DNA of 64,000 bases from JBBRGK01 sp036741355 (GCA_036741355.1 DAINSK010000007.1:1-64000); one strand, 5' to 3'; counted from the first letter of the stretch, positions 33,882 to 43,302 are shown. A program made the numbers and translations. The notes: generated by a model from the sequence alone, not told the origin.

Positions 33882-36209
33882 TCACCCCTCCAGCAAGCGC
33901 GGCAGTGCCAGGTCCAAGACCTTCGCAAGGCCGGAGACCGGGAGATCAATCAGATCAGCAAGGCGCAGATTGGCGCCGCCTACCCGGCCCACGAGGGTCT
34001 CCGGCACGTTCTTTGAGGCAGCCAATTCCAGAAGCTCCGCAGCTCGCTCGGGTGGGAGTGAGACGACGATGCGGGACTGACTCTCCCCAAAAAGGCCTGC
34101 GTCGATACGACCGCTGATGTTCATACGCGTCGCATCAATTCCAACGCTGCCGGCGCAACAGCTTTCGGCGAGCGTCACGGCCAGTCCGCCGGCGGAGCAG
34201 TCGTGCGCCGAAGATATCATCCCTCGCCGGCCCGCTTCCAGGCATACCTGTTGGACCCGCTTCTCCAGATCCAGATCGATCGTGGGGCGGCCGGCGACGG
34301 TGTCGTGCAGAACCGCCAGGTACTCGCTGCCCGCGAGTGCCGCGGCATCTCCTCGCAGGCCTCCCTGGCCGTCTCCCGACCCGAGCAGGTACACCAGGTC
34401 GCCGGCCGTGCCAAAGCCCATGCCGACCCGGTAACGAACGTCGTCGATGATGCCCAGCATGCCGACGACCGGAGTCGGATAGATCGGGCTGCCGTTGGTC
34501 TCGTTGTAAAGGCTCACGTTGCCGGATATCACCGGCGTGGAGAATACGCGACAGGCCTCGGCCATGCCGCGAATCGACTGCTCCAGTTGGAAATACACCT
34601 CCGGTTTTTCCGGGTTGCCGAAGTTCAGGCAGTCGGTCACGGCGACCGGTTCGGCTCCGGTGCAGACGACGTTGCGCGCGGCTTCGGCAACGGCGATCGC
34701 GCCGCCGGCGTACGGGTCGAGGAAGCAGAAACGGCCGTTGCAGTCTGTCGCGAGCGCGATGCCGCGATGGGTGCCCTTCAGCCGCAACACCGCCGCGTCG
34801 CCATCTCCGGGTCCCACGACGGTGTTTGTCATCACCTGGTGGTCATACTGGCGGTAGATCCAGCGCTTTGAGGCGATGTTCTCCGAAGCAAGCAACCGGA
34901 CGAATACTGCCTCCGCGGGCGTCAGCTGTCGCCCGAAGGTCGTCTTTGCTTCCGGCTCCCCTGTGGACGGTGGCCGGCTCGTCGGCGTCGCGAAGTCGGG
35001 CAACGCGGCAAGGTCAAAGTTCCCCAGGTCGCGCAACCACTCGGGCTTGATGCCCTGTCGTATGTATTGCGGCGGGCTTGTGAGTTCGGGTACGGGCACG
35101 CACGCGACCTCAGTACCGCCGTCCATGATGCGGGCCATGCCGTCGCCGGTAACTTCACCGATCACGTCGGAACTCAGCTCCCAGCGCTCGAACAGCGCCT
35201 GGACCTCTTGCTCGCACCCGCGTTTTGCAATGACCAGCATGCGCTCTTGCGATTCGGAGAGCATGACTTCGTACGCAGTCATTCCCTCCTCGCGGCGCGG
35301 TACACGTGACACGTCTATCCGCAGACCCGTTCCCGACTTCGAGGCGCATTCGATCGCGGCGCTTGTCAGCCCGGCAGCGCCAAGGTCTTGCAACCCAACG
35401 ATCCAGTCGGTCTGCACGAGCTCGAGGCAAGCCTCCATCAGCAGTTTTTCCATGAACGGGTTGCCGACCTGCACCGCAGGACGTCGCTCTTCGGACTGCT
35501 CGTTCAACTCGACGCTTGCGAAGGTCGCTCCGTGGATACCGTCGCGTCCGGTGTCGGCGCCCACGAGGATCAGAGGATTGCCCGGACCGTCGGCGCGCGC
35601 CTTCACGAGCTCGCCGACGCGCGCGATCCCAACACACATCGCATTCACCAGCGGATTACCGTTGTACGACGAAGAAAATCCTGTTTCGCCCCCCACGGTC
35701 GGCAGTCCGATACAGTTGCCGTACCAGCCGATGCCGGCCACGATCTCTTTGAATAGATGCCGGTTGTGCGCGGCCTCCTCCACGTCCGCGGGCGTATCCG
35801 AGGCTGGCTGGAGCGGTCCGAAGCGCAGCGAGTCGAGCATGGCAATCGGCCGGGCGCCCATCGCGAAGATGTCACGAATAATGCCGCCCACGCCGGTGGC
35901 GGCGCCCTGCAGCGGTTCGATCGCAGACGGATGGTTGTGCGACTCCACCTTCATCGCCACCAGCCAGCCGTCGCCTATTTCTACAGCGCCAGCGTTCTCT
36001 TCTCCCGCCTTGGTCAGCACACGGCTGCCTTCGGTTGGGAAGAGGCGCAATAGCGGGCGGCTGTTCTTGTAGCCGCAGTGCTCGCTCCACAGGGCGCCAA
36101 ACATGCCTAGCTCTACGTCGTTCGGTTCGCGGCCAATCCGCTTGACCACGAGCTCATATTCGTCGCGCGAGAGTGCAATTTGGTCGAGGACACGTTGTTC
36201 GACGGTCAT
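33882..36209 (-). CDS. purL: Phosphoribosylformylglycinamidine synthase subunit PurL
   Basis: 775 residues, the size of the small-type PurL that works with PurQ and PurS. Features: MFGALWSEHCGYKNSR near the N-terminus, VGGIIRDIFAMGARPIAM, LPTVGGETGF and the second half with GDGDAAVLRLKGT, LNFGNPEKP and PVISGNVSLYNE. It makes FGAM from FGAR with ATP and PurQ-supplied ammonia in purine synthesis. PurQ is 1 kb upstream on the same strand, separated by an EamA transporter gene. purS is not found nearby. Confidence 0.96.
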   Translation of the reverse strand: MTVEQRVLDQIALSRDEYELVVKRIGREPNDVELGMFGALWSEHCGYKNSRPLLRLFPTEGSRVLTKAGEENAGAVEIGDGWLVAMKVESHNHPSAIEPLQGAATGVGGIIRDIFAMGARPIAMLDSLRFGPLQPASDTPADVEEAAHNRHLFKEIVAGIGWYGNCIGLPTVGGETGFSSSYNGNPLVNAMCVGIARVGELVKARADGPGNPLILVGADTGRDGIHGATFASVELNEQSEERRPAVQVGNPFMEKLLMEACLELVQTDWIVGLQDLGAAGLTSAAIECASKSGTGLRIDVSRVPRREEGMTAYEVMLSESQERMLVIAKRGCEQEVQALFERWELSSDVIGEVTGDGMARIMDGGTEVACVPVPELTSPPQYIRQGIKPEWLRDLGNFDLAALPDFATPTSRPPSTGEPEAKTTFGRQLTPAEAVFVRLLASENIASKRWIYRQYDHQVMTNTVVGPGDGDAAVLRLKGTHRGIALATDCNGRFCFLDPYAGGAIAVAEAARNVVCTGAEPVAVTDCLNFGNPEKPEVYFQLEQSIRGMAEACRVFSTPVISGNVSLYNETNGSPIYPTPVVGMLGIIDDVRYRVGMGFGTAGDLVYLLGSGDGQGGLRGDAAALAGSEYLAVLHDTVAGRPTIDLDLEKRVQQVCLEAGRRGMISSAHDCSAGGLAVTLAESCCAGSVGIDATRMNISGRIDAGLFGESQSRIVVSLPPERAAELLELAASKNVPETLVGRVGGANLRLADLIDLPVSGLAKVLDLALPRLLEG

Positions 36210-36277
36210 GACCGGAGCGTACTATGCTGCCACGACGCGCCACAATCGGAACCCGCCAGGTGAAATTGCAGAGGGCA

Positions 36278-37075
36278 TCAGACAGCCGCCAGCACGATGC
36301 CGCCCACCACGAACATTGCCCCCAACCAGATCCGCTTCGCCGGCCGTTCGCCCGAGAGCCAGAGGCCGATCAACACCGACACTTCACGCAAAGTCGAGAC
36401 TCGGCCCGCATGTGCCCGCTGAAAAGCAAAGAGGATCAGCAGGTAGGCGGCGGTCGAACCGACCGCAACCTGGATCCCCGGCTTGATTGAGCCCAACAAC
36501 CGGAGCTGGTCACGGCCCAGGCAGGCTGTAAGGATGATGCCGGTAATTAGCAACACGACGCCCAGATATCCGGGCGCCGAAACCTGGCTTACCGCCCGGG
36601 CATCGACCACTGAATAGCTGGCGATTCCGACCCCGGCCAGCAGCGCAAAGCCGACCGCGTGAATCTGCCCGAGCCGCCGCCCCGCCGTCGCCACGAGCGC
36701 CATGCCGGCCGCCAGAGCGACCGCCCCGGCCACGGCAAGCGGTCCCGGAGGTTGCGAAAGGACGAGCCAACCGCCGAGCGTTACCAGCAGCGGCGCCGTC
36801 CCGCGCCCGAGAGGATACGCGACTGACAGAGCGCCACGGACGTACGCCGCCGAGAGGCAAAGAGCGTAGCCTGCCTCAGCGAGCGCGGAGAGGAATACCA
36901 GGAACAACACGCTCCAGGGCCCGGCGATGATCCACGCGGGCGCGAGGATGACGCCGGCGATTAGATCGGCAACCGCAAGGGTGGCAACGCGATCGCCGGC
37001 AATTTTAAGGGTGCGATTCCAGAGGGCATGGAACGTCGCCGCGGCGAAAACCAGCGCGAGCGCTGCCGGCGACAT
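36278..37075 (-). CDS. EamA-family (DMT) membrane transporter
   Basis: 265 residues with about nine or ten hydrophobic helices, from SPAALALVFAAATFHALWNR (the EamA opening with AxxWN) to GAMFVVGGIVLAAV. Two repeats of about five helices are visible. The VSVLIGLWLSGERP segment is typical for the end of the second repeat. Substrate unknown. It is inserted between purQ and purL on the same strand, so a purine or metabolite exporter is imaginable but not supported by sequence. Confidence 0.82.
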   Translation of the reverse strand: MSPAALALVFAAATFHALWNRTLKIAGDRVATLAVADLIAGVILAPAWIIAGPWSVLFLVFLSALAEAGYALCLSAAYVRGALSVAYPLGRGTAPLLVTLGGWLVLSQPPGPLAVAGAVALAAGMALVATAGRRLGQIHAVGFALLAGVGIASYSVVDARAVSQVSAPGYLGVVLLITGIILTACLGRDQLRLLGSIKPGIQVAVGSTAAYLLILFAFQRAHAGRVSTLREVSVLIGLWLSGERPAKRIWLGAMFVVGGIVLAAV

Positions 37076-37163
37076 GGCGACGCTCCTACTCTGCCCGGCG
37101 GGGCGGGTGCATCACGCGAGCGGCCTCCCGCCACGGGCTTATCAGTTACCGCGATTAGCCGGT

Positions 37164-37862
37164 TTATCGACTGAGCGCAAACGACTCGATCATCGAACGC
37201 CAAATCACGAGACCGTCGCTTCCACCGGTCAGCTCTTCGGCCGCGCGTTCCGGGTGCGGCATCATCCCGAGGACGTTTCGGCCCTCGCTCATGATGCCGG
37301 CGATGTTCTCCAGCGAACCATTCGGGTTGGCCTCGGGAGTGGTATCCCCATCCGGCGTACTGTACCGAAATGCGACGCGCCCGGCATCGTTCAAGCGGTC
37401 GAGTGTCGCCTGATCGGCATAGTAATTGCCTTCGCCATGCGAGATCGGGATACGTAGGACCTGGCCGGGCGAGCATGCACCCGTAAATGGCGAATCCGTA
37501 CTTTCGGTGCGCAAATTCGTCCACTGGCACCTGAACTGCAGGCTGTCGTTGCGCATAAGCGCGCCGGGCAACAGTCCCGCTTCGCACAGCACCTGGAAGC
37601 CGTTGCAGATACCAAACACCGGGCGGCCACTCGCCGCAAAGCCGGCCACCGCGCCCATGACGGGGGAGAAACGTGCGACGGCTCCCGTTCGCAGGTAATC
37701 ACCGTGCGCGAAGCCGCCCGGCAAAACGACGCAGTCATACCCTTCGAGGCTCGTTTCGCGGTGCCAGACGTAGTCCGCCCGCTGTCCGAGGACCTCGGTC
37801 ACCACGTGATGACAGTCGACGTCCGACCAAGTGCCGGGAAAACGTACGATCGCAAAGCGCAC
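37164..37862 (-). CDS. purQ: Phosphoribosylformylglycinamidine synthase subunit PurQ
   Basis: 232 residues, class I glutamine amidotransferase. The N-terminal FAIVRFPGTWSD, the nucleophile elbow FGICNGFQVLCEAGLLPG (catalytic Cys) and the C-terminal His-x-Glu in MMPHPERA are intact. It supplies ammonia to PurL. A PurS gene normally precedes purQ; the 165 bases upstream and the next gene (38027, opposite strand) are not PurS. Confidence 0.95.
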   Translation of the reverse strand: MRFAIVRFPGTWSDVDCHHVVTEVLGQRADYVWHRETSLEGYDCVVLPGGFAHGDYLRTGAVARFSPVMGAVAGFAASGRPVFGICNGFQVLCEAGLLPGALMRNDSLQFRCQWTNLRTESTDSPFTGACSPGQVLRIPISHGEGNYYADQATLDRLNDAGRVAFRYSTPDGDTTPEANPNGSLENIAGIMSEGRNVLGMMPHPERAAEELTGGSDGLVIWRSMIESFALSR

Positions 37863-38026
37863 ACGAACACCTCAACTTGGCGTCGCTATTGCTGACTCTT
37901 GGACTCATTGTCCCGTGTCGGGGTCACCGGCGACAAGCCGGCGACAGGCGCATCGGCACCGATCGAGGGAGTACACTCGATCAATCGAGAGCGAGATCCG
38001 CAAGATTTTGAGGACCACCCACCACC

Positions 38027-38284
38027 ATGGCGCTCGCCCGTAAGTATTTGCCACTCAACCGACACCTGGAAGCGCTGGACCCCGGCGTAGAGTCGATTTC
38101 GATCACGTTTTCCGAACTCGAGACGATTCTGGGTACGCCGCTGCCACTCAGCGCCTGGCTTGCACATTACTGGGCCGGAAGCTCGGTTGCCCGCTACAAC
38201 TGGGAGCGCAGCGGCTTCGCTGCAAAACTTGATCGCCTTGGGCGGCTCGTCGTCTTCACGCGGCGCCCCCAACGGATCATCTAA
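38027..38284 (+). CDS. DUF7662-like small protein
   Basis: 85 residues. The pattern YLPLNRHLEAL, ITFSELETILGTPLP, a Trp pair (WLAHYWAGSS), YNWERSGF and a final LVVFTRR matches the small DUF7662 domain as I know it, which is found in many bacteria and in some phage or defence neighbourhoods; function unknown. It is flanked by purQ (divergent) and the HD gene (convergent). Confidence 0.6.
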   Translation: MALARKYLPLNRHLEALDPGVESISITFSELETILGTPLPLSAWLAHYWAGSSVARYNWERSGFAAKLDRLGRLVVFTRRPQRII

Positions 38285-38302
38285 CCGACCGGAGCCGGCC
38301 TG

Positions 38303-39292
38303 TTATTTTGGGTCTGAGACGATCGCGTCGACGGCTCGCCAGGCAGCCGCTTCATCATCCGGATCGAGCTCCCCGGCCCGCACCATCTCGATCAGATGCT
38401 GCTTGATCTCGCCAATCCAGTGCCCCGGCCCCTTGCCGAACCGCTCCATCAATGCCGTTCCGTCAAGCGGCGACGTTTCAACCGGCTTTTCGAGTACAGC
38501 GGCGTGGTCGGCAAGGTTCTGGACGCGTCTTCTCGCACGGGCAACCGCTTCAGACCGGGCGCTCGTTACGTCGGCGTACGAGAGGTCCAGTAGCCGCTGC
38601 CACTGGTCACCGGCGTCGAGGTGTAGGCGCCGAACGGCGCTATCCGTCCAGTTTTCCTCATAGCTATTTGCCCGAATGTGCAACCGCACCAACGTCTCCA
38701 CCGCCGACGCCAGCTTTTCTTCGAAGCCCAGCACTCGCATACGTCGACCGGCGCGGTCGGCGCCCAATAGGTCATGATTCGGGAACCTGGCGATACCTTC
38801 TTCCACAATCAGCGTGTCAGGCTTTGCGACGTCGTGCATGAGCGCCGCCAGCCGCGTAATCAGGTCCAGTTGGGTAGCGGCAACGACGCGCAGCGTATGG
38901 CTGTATACGTCTTTGTGCAGGTTGTACCGTTTTGGCATGGAGCGAAGGCGGTCGATATCGGGAAGCAGGTGCTTGAGGACGCCAAGCCGCACCGCCAGAT
39001 CAATAGCCTCGGACGGGTGGTCGGACATCAACAGCGCCGCGAGCATCTCTCCCCGCCGTCGCGGAGGGAGCTTCTTCAGCCCGGCCCCAATCTCGCTCAG
39101 CCGCTTCGCGACGTCCTGCGGCACATGCAGGTCGCATTCGGCCGCGGTAACGATAGCGCTCGCCAGTACGAAAGGATCGCTCGCAAACGGATAGGCTTCG
39201 TCGTTGAGGTAGAGGGCGCCCTGATCCGCGAAGAACCCCGCGGGCAGCGCGGGATTCGGCGGCACCAGCGTCGGTTGTCTGGTTGTAGTCAT
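38303..39292 (-). CDS. HD-domain protein resembling the C-terminal half of a CCA-adding enzyme
   Basis: 329 residues from ATG 39292. The N-terminal part (YPFASDPFVLASAIVTAAE, then a helical PSEAIDLAVRLGVLKHLLPDID) resembles the neck/body of tRNA nucleotidyltransferases; then an HD domain (LHKDVYSHTLRVV, LAALMHDVAKP, FPNHDLLGADRAGRRMR). The catalytic nucleotidyltransferase head (GG...DxD) is absent. The scaffold join lies only 33 bases upstream of the start, but the two contigs overlap by 55 bases and the merged sequence gives no in-frame head upstream. It may be a genuine stand-alone HD protein. Confidence 0.6.
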   Translation of the reverse strand: MTTTRQPTLVPPNPALPAGFFADQGALYLNDEAYPFASDPFVLASAIVTAAECDLHVPQDVAKRLSEIGAGLKKLPPRRRGEMLAALLMSDHPSEAIDLAVRLGVLKHLLPDIDRLRSMPKRYNLHKDVYSHTLRVVAATQLDLITRLAALMHDVAKPDTLIVEEGIARFPNHDLLGADRAGRRMRVLGFEEKLASAVETLVRLHIRANSYEENWTDSAVRRLHLDAGDQWQRLLDLSYADVTSARSEAVARARRRVQNLADHAAVLEKPVETSPLDGTALMERFGKGPGHWIGEIKQHLIEMVRAGELDPDDEAAAWRAVDAIVSDPK

Positions 39293-39480
39293 CGCTACCG
39301 AGCCATGGACTCCGCGGATAACGTGNNNNNNNNNNNNNNNNNNNNNNNNNNNNNNNNNNNNNNNNNNNNNNNNNNNNNNNNNNNNNNNNNNNNNNNNNNN
39401 NNNNNNNNNNNNNNNNNNNNNNNNNTCGGTTGTCTGGTTGTAGTCATCGCTACCGAGCCATGGACTCCGCGGATAACGTG
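39271..39480. other. Scaffold gap: 100 Ns flanked by identical 55-base copies
   Basis: Bases 39271-39325 and 39426-39480 are identical over 55 positions (TCGGTTGTCTGGTTGTAGTC ... GGATAACGTG) and flank exactly 100 Ns. This is the mark of two contigs sharing one 55-mer that were scaffolded without merging. The real sequence very probably lacks the Ns and one copy, that is, 155 bases fewer. Confidence 0.9.
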
Positions 39481-39614
39481 GGGGCCGCGGGACCTTCCAG
39501 GAACCGCGCAACCTCGGCCGCAGCAGACCCCTCGTTGCACCCCAATTCGAGCTAAAGACTATGGTAGCATGGCCGATGCCGGTGTCCGGCCTGCAGTGCG
39601 CGGAGGGAGTGAGC

Positions 39615-40394
39615 GTGGCGATCACGTATGAAAAAAAGGGCCGCATCGCCTACGTGACGATCAACCGCCCCGACGCACTGAACGCCATCGACCCGGAGAC
39701 GAATGACGAGCTTGCCGCCGCGTTCGCAGATTTCCGCGATGATCCCGAGGTCTGGGTTGCAATTCTAACCGGCTCGGGAGAGCGCGCTTTCTGTTCGGGC
39801 GCCGATCTCAAGACGCTCATTCCCCACTACGTGCGGCTCTCGGAAGAGGGCAGACTTGGCAGCGTGAGCCTTGGTGGGATCACCCGTAACTTCGACTGCT
39901 GGAAGCCGCTGATCGCGGCAGTCAACGGCTACGCGCTGGCCGGCGGGCTAGAGCTCGTCCTGGCCTGCGACCTCCGTATCGCGTCCGAGAACGCCCGCTT
40001 CGGACAGCCGGAGGTGCGGTGGGGTCTGATTCCGGGCGCCGGGGGAACGCAGCGGCTCCCGCGCGCCCTGCCGCTGGCAAAAGCGCTGGAGTTAATGCTA
40101 ACGCCGACGCAACTCACGGCGGACGAGGCACTCAAATTCGGGCTCATCAATCGCGTGGTGACGGGCGCCGAACTGATGAACGCTGCCACCGATCTGGCAA
40201 ACACGCTGATCGAAATGGGTCCGCTCGCGATTCGCCGCACAAAGCAGGCGGCGATGCAGGGGTTGGACATGACGCTTGCCCAGGGCCTCGACCTGGAAAT
40301 GGATCTCTTCCGCGCCACGCTCGCCTCGGAGGACGCCGTGGAAGGCCCCAAAGCATTTGCCGAGCGGCGAAAGCCCGAATACCGCGCCCGCTAG
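39615..40394 (+). CDS. Enoyl-CoA hydratase/isomerase family protein
   Basis: About 259 residues from GTG 39615 (GGAGGGAG upstream). Crotonase fold: INRPDALNAIDPETNDELAA, the oxyanion-hole strand GERAFCSGADLKTL, a second in AAVNGYALAGGLELVLACDLRIAS, and PEVRWGLIPGAGGTQRLPR carrying one of the usual catalytic Glu positions. Likely hydrates 2-enoyl-CoA in beta-oxidation or a related step. No other beta-oxidation genes are adjacent. Confidence 0.9.
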   Translation: MAITYEKKGRIAYVTINRPDALNAIDPETNDELAAAFADFRDDPEVWVAILTGSGERAFCSGADLKTLIPHYVRLSEEGRLGSVSLGGITRNFDCWKPLIAAVNGYALAGGLELVLACDLRIASENARFGQPEVRWGLIPGAGGTQRLPRALPLAKALELMLTPTQLTADEALKFGLINRVVTGAELMNAATDLANTLIEMGPLAIRRTKQAAMQGLDMTLAQGLDLEMDLFRATLASEDAVEGPKAFAERRKPEYRAR

Positions 40395-40409
40395 TTATGT
40401 CGTACCAGG

Positions 40410-40439
40410 TTGACGCGGATCCTATAACACTCGTATAAC
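40410..40439 (+). promoter_or_regulatory. Promoter for the secreted M23 peptidase gene
   Basis: TTGACG (40410-40415) and TATAAC (40434-40439) with an 18-base spacer, both 5/6 matches. The -10 lies in a 9-base direct repeat TATAACACT (40423-40431 and 40434-40442), so two overlapping -10 candidates exist. AAAGGA at 40461 serves the TTG start at 40477. Confidence 0.6.
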
Positions 40440-40476
40440 ACTAAAAGCGAAGTCTTAGCGAAAGGATATCGGCGTT

Positions 40477-41775
40477 TTGCGGATTCGCAGAACGCTGCTC
40501 GCGCTGGCCGCGATCCCGGCTCTGGGCTTGTCACTGTATGGCATCCAGGCCGCGCACGGCGCGACGGCGATCCACCTGCCCTTCCCGGCCGGTACGGCAA
40601 TCTCGATCATCCAGGGTTACAACGGCGGCACCCACCAGGGCGTCGAACGGTATTCTCTGGACCTCACGCGCGACGACGGCAAAACATCGGGCTCTCCCGC
40701 ACTGGCCCCGGCGGCCGGTACCGTCGTGTGGTCGTATCCTCCCGGAACTCAAACCGGCTGCATCGGCATTCAGATCGACGGCGGCGACGGCCTCCACGAG
40801 ATGCTATGTCACGTGATCCTGAACCACAGCTATGCCAACGGTGAGCACGTCGGTGGCGGCCAGGTGGTCGGCTCGGTCGGCGCGCCCGGTACTGTGGGCA
40901 ATAACGGCGTATCCCACATTCACCTGCAGCTCTACAGGATCATCAACGGCGACCGATCGCCGGTCCCGTTCGCATCTCCCGGTGGCGTGCCGCTAGACGG
41001 AGTGAGCCTGCCGCCGTCGACCGGTTTCAGCCAGTGGGCATGCTCGGGCGACCGTGGCGCCGGGTGCCACATCACGTCGCAAAACGGCGCCCCGACCGCC
41101 TCGTCGGCGACGCCGGGCGGCGGGACGATCACCTCGACCTCGAATAGCTCTACGGCGGGAGCAACCGTTAGCAGTCCCCGCCAGGCCGGGTCGGGCCTCG
41201 CGATCGGCGTCAGAGTCCAGGTGAGCGGAACGGGCGACTGCCTCCGGGTGCACGCGTCGGCGTCGATGTCGGCGAGCCAGGTCTACTGCCTGCCGGACGG
41301 CACGCAGGCCGTCATTACCGACGGACCTCAGACAGGTGATGGCTACACGTGGTATAAGCTCGGTGATCTGGGCTGGTCCGTGGCCGACTTCCTGGTGCCG
41401 TTAAACGGCGGAAACTCGGTTCCCGTGCCGGTGCTACCCATCGCCCCCGCCGCACCGGCTCCAACTACAGCCGCACCCGTTGTCACTACGCCCCCATCCG
41501 TCGCAACCGCCACCGCGCCGTCATCCGCCGCACCCACCGGTGCTGAGCCTCCGATCGGCGTCAGTATCACCGTCGGGTCCGCGGTCGTAGTTGCCGGCAC
41601 CGGCGATTGTCTGAACGTCCATGACCAGGCCGGAACGTCTGGAATCGTGGTGGACTGCATTCCGGACGGGACGGCGGGCACGATAACCGACGGTCCGATC
41701 GGCGCCAACGGCTACACCTGGTGGCGGATCGACGACCGCGGTTGGGTCGTGGGCGACTACCTCAAAGCCCAGTAG
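40477..41775 (+). CDS. Secreted M23 (LytM-type) peptidase with two SH3-like repeats
   Basis: 432 residues from TTG 40477. Signal peptide RTLLALAAIPALGLSLYG. Residues ~30-170 form an M23 domain: zinc His and Asp in THQGVERYSLDLT, the ALAPAAGTVVWS strand and the HxH in VSHIHLQLYR. Two homologous ~55-residue SH3-like modules follow (~245-310 and ~365-430; each has VxVxGTGDCLxVH and WxxGDYL/WSVADFL ends), joined by a Pro/Ala/Thr linker. It probably cleaves or binds peptidoglycan or another cell-surface polymer outside the cell. Confidence 0.85.
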   Translation: MRIRRTLLALAAIPALGLSLYGIQAAHGATAIHLPFPAGTAISIIQGYNGGTHQGVERYSLDLTRDDGKTSGSPALAPAAGTVVWSYPPGTQTGCIGIQIDGGDGLHEMLCHVILNHSYANGEHVGGGQVVGSVGAPGTVGNNGVSHIHLQLYRIINGDRSPVPFASPGGVPLDGVSLPPSTGFSQWACSGDRGAGCHITSQNGAPTASSATPGGGTITSTSNSSTAGATVSSPRQAGSGLAIGVRVQVSGTGDCLRVHASASMSASQVYCLPDGTQAVITDGPQTGDGYTWYKLGDLGWSVADFLVPLNGGNSVPVPVLPIAPAAPAPTTAAPVVTTPPSVATATAPSSAAPTGAEPPIGVSITVGSAVVVAGTGDCLNVHDQAGTSGIVVDCIPDGTAGTITDGPIGANGYTWWRIDDRGWVVGDYLKAQ

Positions 41776-41788
41776 GACATCGCGGGGC

Positions 41789-42268
41789 CTAGCCAGCCTC
41801 GGTCTCCTTGAGCACCGCGTCGCGCGTCGCAATCAGTTGTTCTACGTGATCGGGCAGTGATATAGCGTAGATTCGCGTGGCTTCGGCGAGCGTCATCTGC
41901 CCACGCTCTTCGTGAACGCCGATCTTCTGCCAGTCCGCTGCCGGCAAAGCGCGCAACTCCGAGGTCAACGCTCGGGACAGCTCTTCTAGCTTTTTCACGA
42001 CGCCATCGAGCGATTGTGACCGGTATCCCCGTTCCAGGACACGTGCGTCCTGGTCGTACGCGGGCAGGAACGGACGGTCTTCCGCCGCGATCCGTCGTAG
42101 CCGCTCGCCCCAGACCTCTGCCATATCGACCAGGTGCCCGGCAATTTCGACGATCGACCATTCCTGTGGCTGAGGGCGGCGGCGCAGGCTTTCGTCGTCC
42201 ATATCGACCGTCAAACGGCGCAGGCTAACCGGAGCGTCATCGATTAACCGCAAGGCCAACTGCTCCAC
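41789..42268 (-). CDS. DinB-like four-helix protein
   Basis: 159 residues of the DinB/YfiT superfamily. Metal-site histidines are at IVEIAGHLVDMAEVWGERL (N-terminal helix His) and in SLPDHVEQLIA (C-terminal His). DinB proteins are often thiol-S-transferase-like with unknown substrates. It is 13 bases from the M23 gene, convergent. A GGAGGGTGAC Shine-Dalgarno lies before the start. Confidence 0.85.
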   Translation of the reverse strand: MEQLALRLIDDAPVSLRRLTVDMDDESLRRRPQPQEWSIVEIAGHLVDMAEVWGERLRRIAAEDRPFLPAYDQDARVLERGYRSQSLDGVVKKLEELSRALTSELRALPAADWQKIGVHEERGQMTLAEATRIYAISLPDHVEQLIATRDAVLKETEAG

Positions 42269-42333
42269 GTCACCCTCCTTCGATTCCGGCCCACGCGGCG
42301 ATCCTGGAATAACTGGACGGATCTACCACGCCA

Positions 42334-43263
42334 TCAGGCTACCGTTGCAGCGCGTGCCCGCACCTGCGGCAGCACATCCCGCAGGTACGATTCCTGGTGG
42401 TGCATGACTTCGCCCTCAGGGCAGATCGGCACAAAAATAACGTGCCGCACACCTGCCTCGACAAACTGCGACAGCCGCTCGGCACATTCTTCGGCCGTGC
42501 CCAGAACGCAGTAGCGCTCGACCAGGTTTTCAAAGTCCTGGTTGTACTGGCGCGTCAGCCTCGCGACCGCCCGGCGGTGCGCTTCCTCGTGCGTATCGGC
42601 GAGCGCTGTAAACTGGTAGAGCACCCATTGAAAATTGCCCATGTCCCGGCCCGCTTCGGCCGCATAGCTGGTAATCTGCTCGGCGGCGGAGCGATACCTG
42701 TCGGGAGTGAACAGGTACGGCATGTAGCCATCGCCGCGCCGCGCGGCGCGCCGCATCGCGGCGTCGGACCGGCCGGCGACCACGATGGGCGGGCCGCCGG
42801 GGCGCGCCGGTTTCGGCTGCATCGAGACGTCCTCGAACTGGAAAAACCGGCCGTGGTGGCTTACGTGATCGCCGCCCCACAACCGCTTGATCACGTCGAT
42901 GGCCTCATCCGATCGGGGACCACGCTGTTTGACCGGCACGCCGGTCGCTTCGAACTCCTTCGGGTATTCGCCGCCCACGCCGATTCCGAGCGTAATACGT
43001 CCATGCGAAAGGATGTCGAGCGTCCCAAACGACTTGGCGACTATCGTCGGGTGCCGCAGCGGCAACAGGTAGATCGCCGTGCCAAGCGTTGCCTTCGTTG
43101 TGATCGCAGTGAGGGCGCCGAGCTGCGGCACCGATTCCAGCGTTGGCCCGTAAAAGAGGATGTGTTCGCTGACCCACAGTGAGTCGTAGCCCATCTGCTC
43201 CAGTTCGGCGCCGCTCCGCAGCGCGTCTCCGCCGACCGTCGTGCCGAACTTGAGATCTATCAT
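42334..43263 (-). CDS. LLM class F420-dependent (or FMN-dependent) oxidoreductase
   Basis: 309 residues, luciferase-like TIM barrel. MGYDSLWVSEHI, RHPTIVAKSFGTLDILSHGR and LGIGVGGEYPKEFEATGV are standard for F420-type members; the PPIVVAGRSDAAMRRAARRGDGYMP segment follows. Likely reduces or oxidises a small molecule with F420 or FMN. No F420 biosynthesis genes are in the window. It is followed by DinB on the same strand. Confidence 0.88.
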   Translation of the reverse strand: MIDLKFGTTVGGDALRSGAELEQMGYDSLWVSEHILFYGPTLESVPQLGALTAITTKATLGTAIYLLPLRHPTIVAKSFGTLDILSHGRITLGIGVGGEYPKEFEATGVPVKQRGPRSDEAIDVIKRLWGGDHVSHHGRFFQFEDVSMQPKPARPGGPPIVVAGRSDAAMRRAARRGDGYMPYLFTPDRYRSAAEQITSYAAEAGRDMGNFQWVLYQFTALADTHEEAHRRAVARLTRQYNQDFENLVERYCVLGTAEECAERLSQFVEAGVRHVIFVPICPEGEVMHHQESYLRDVLPQVRARAATVA

Positions 43264-43302
43264 GGTTACTCCTCGCCGCTCGGCATGGTCACCATACGGG
43301 AA

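Noticed and set aside
39271..39480. 55-bp perfect direct repeat as a phage or island attachment site
   Set aside because: The repeats flank exactly 100 Ns and have the length of an assembler k-mer; an unmerged contig overlap explains them fully.
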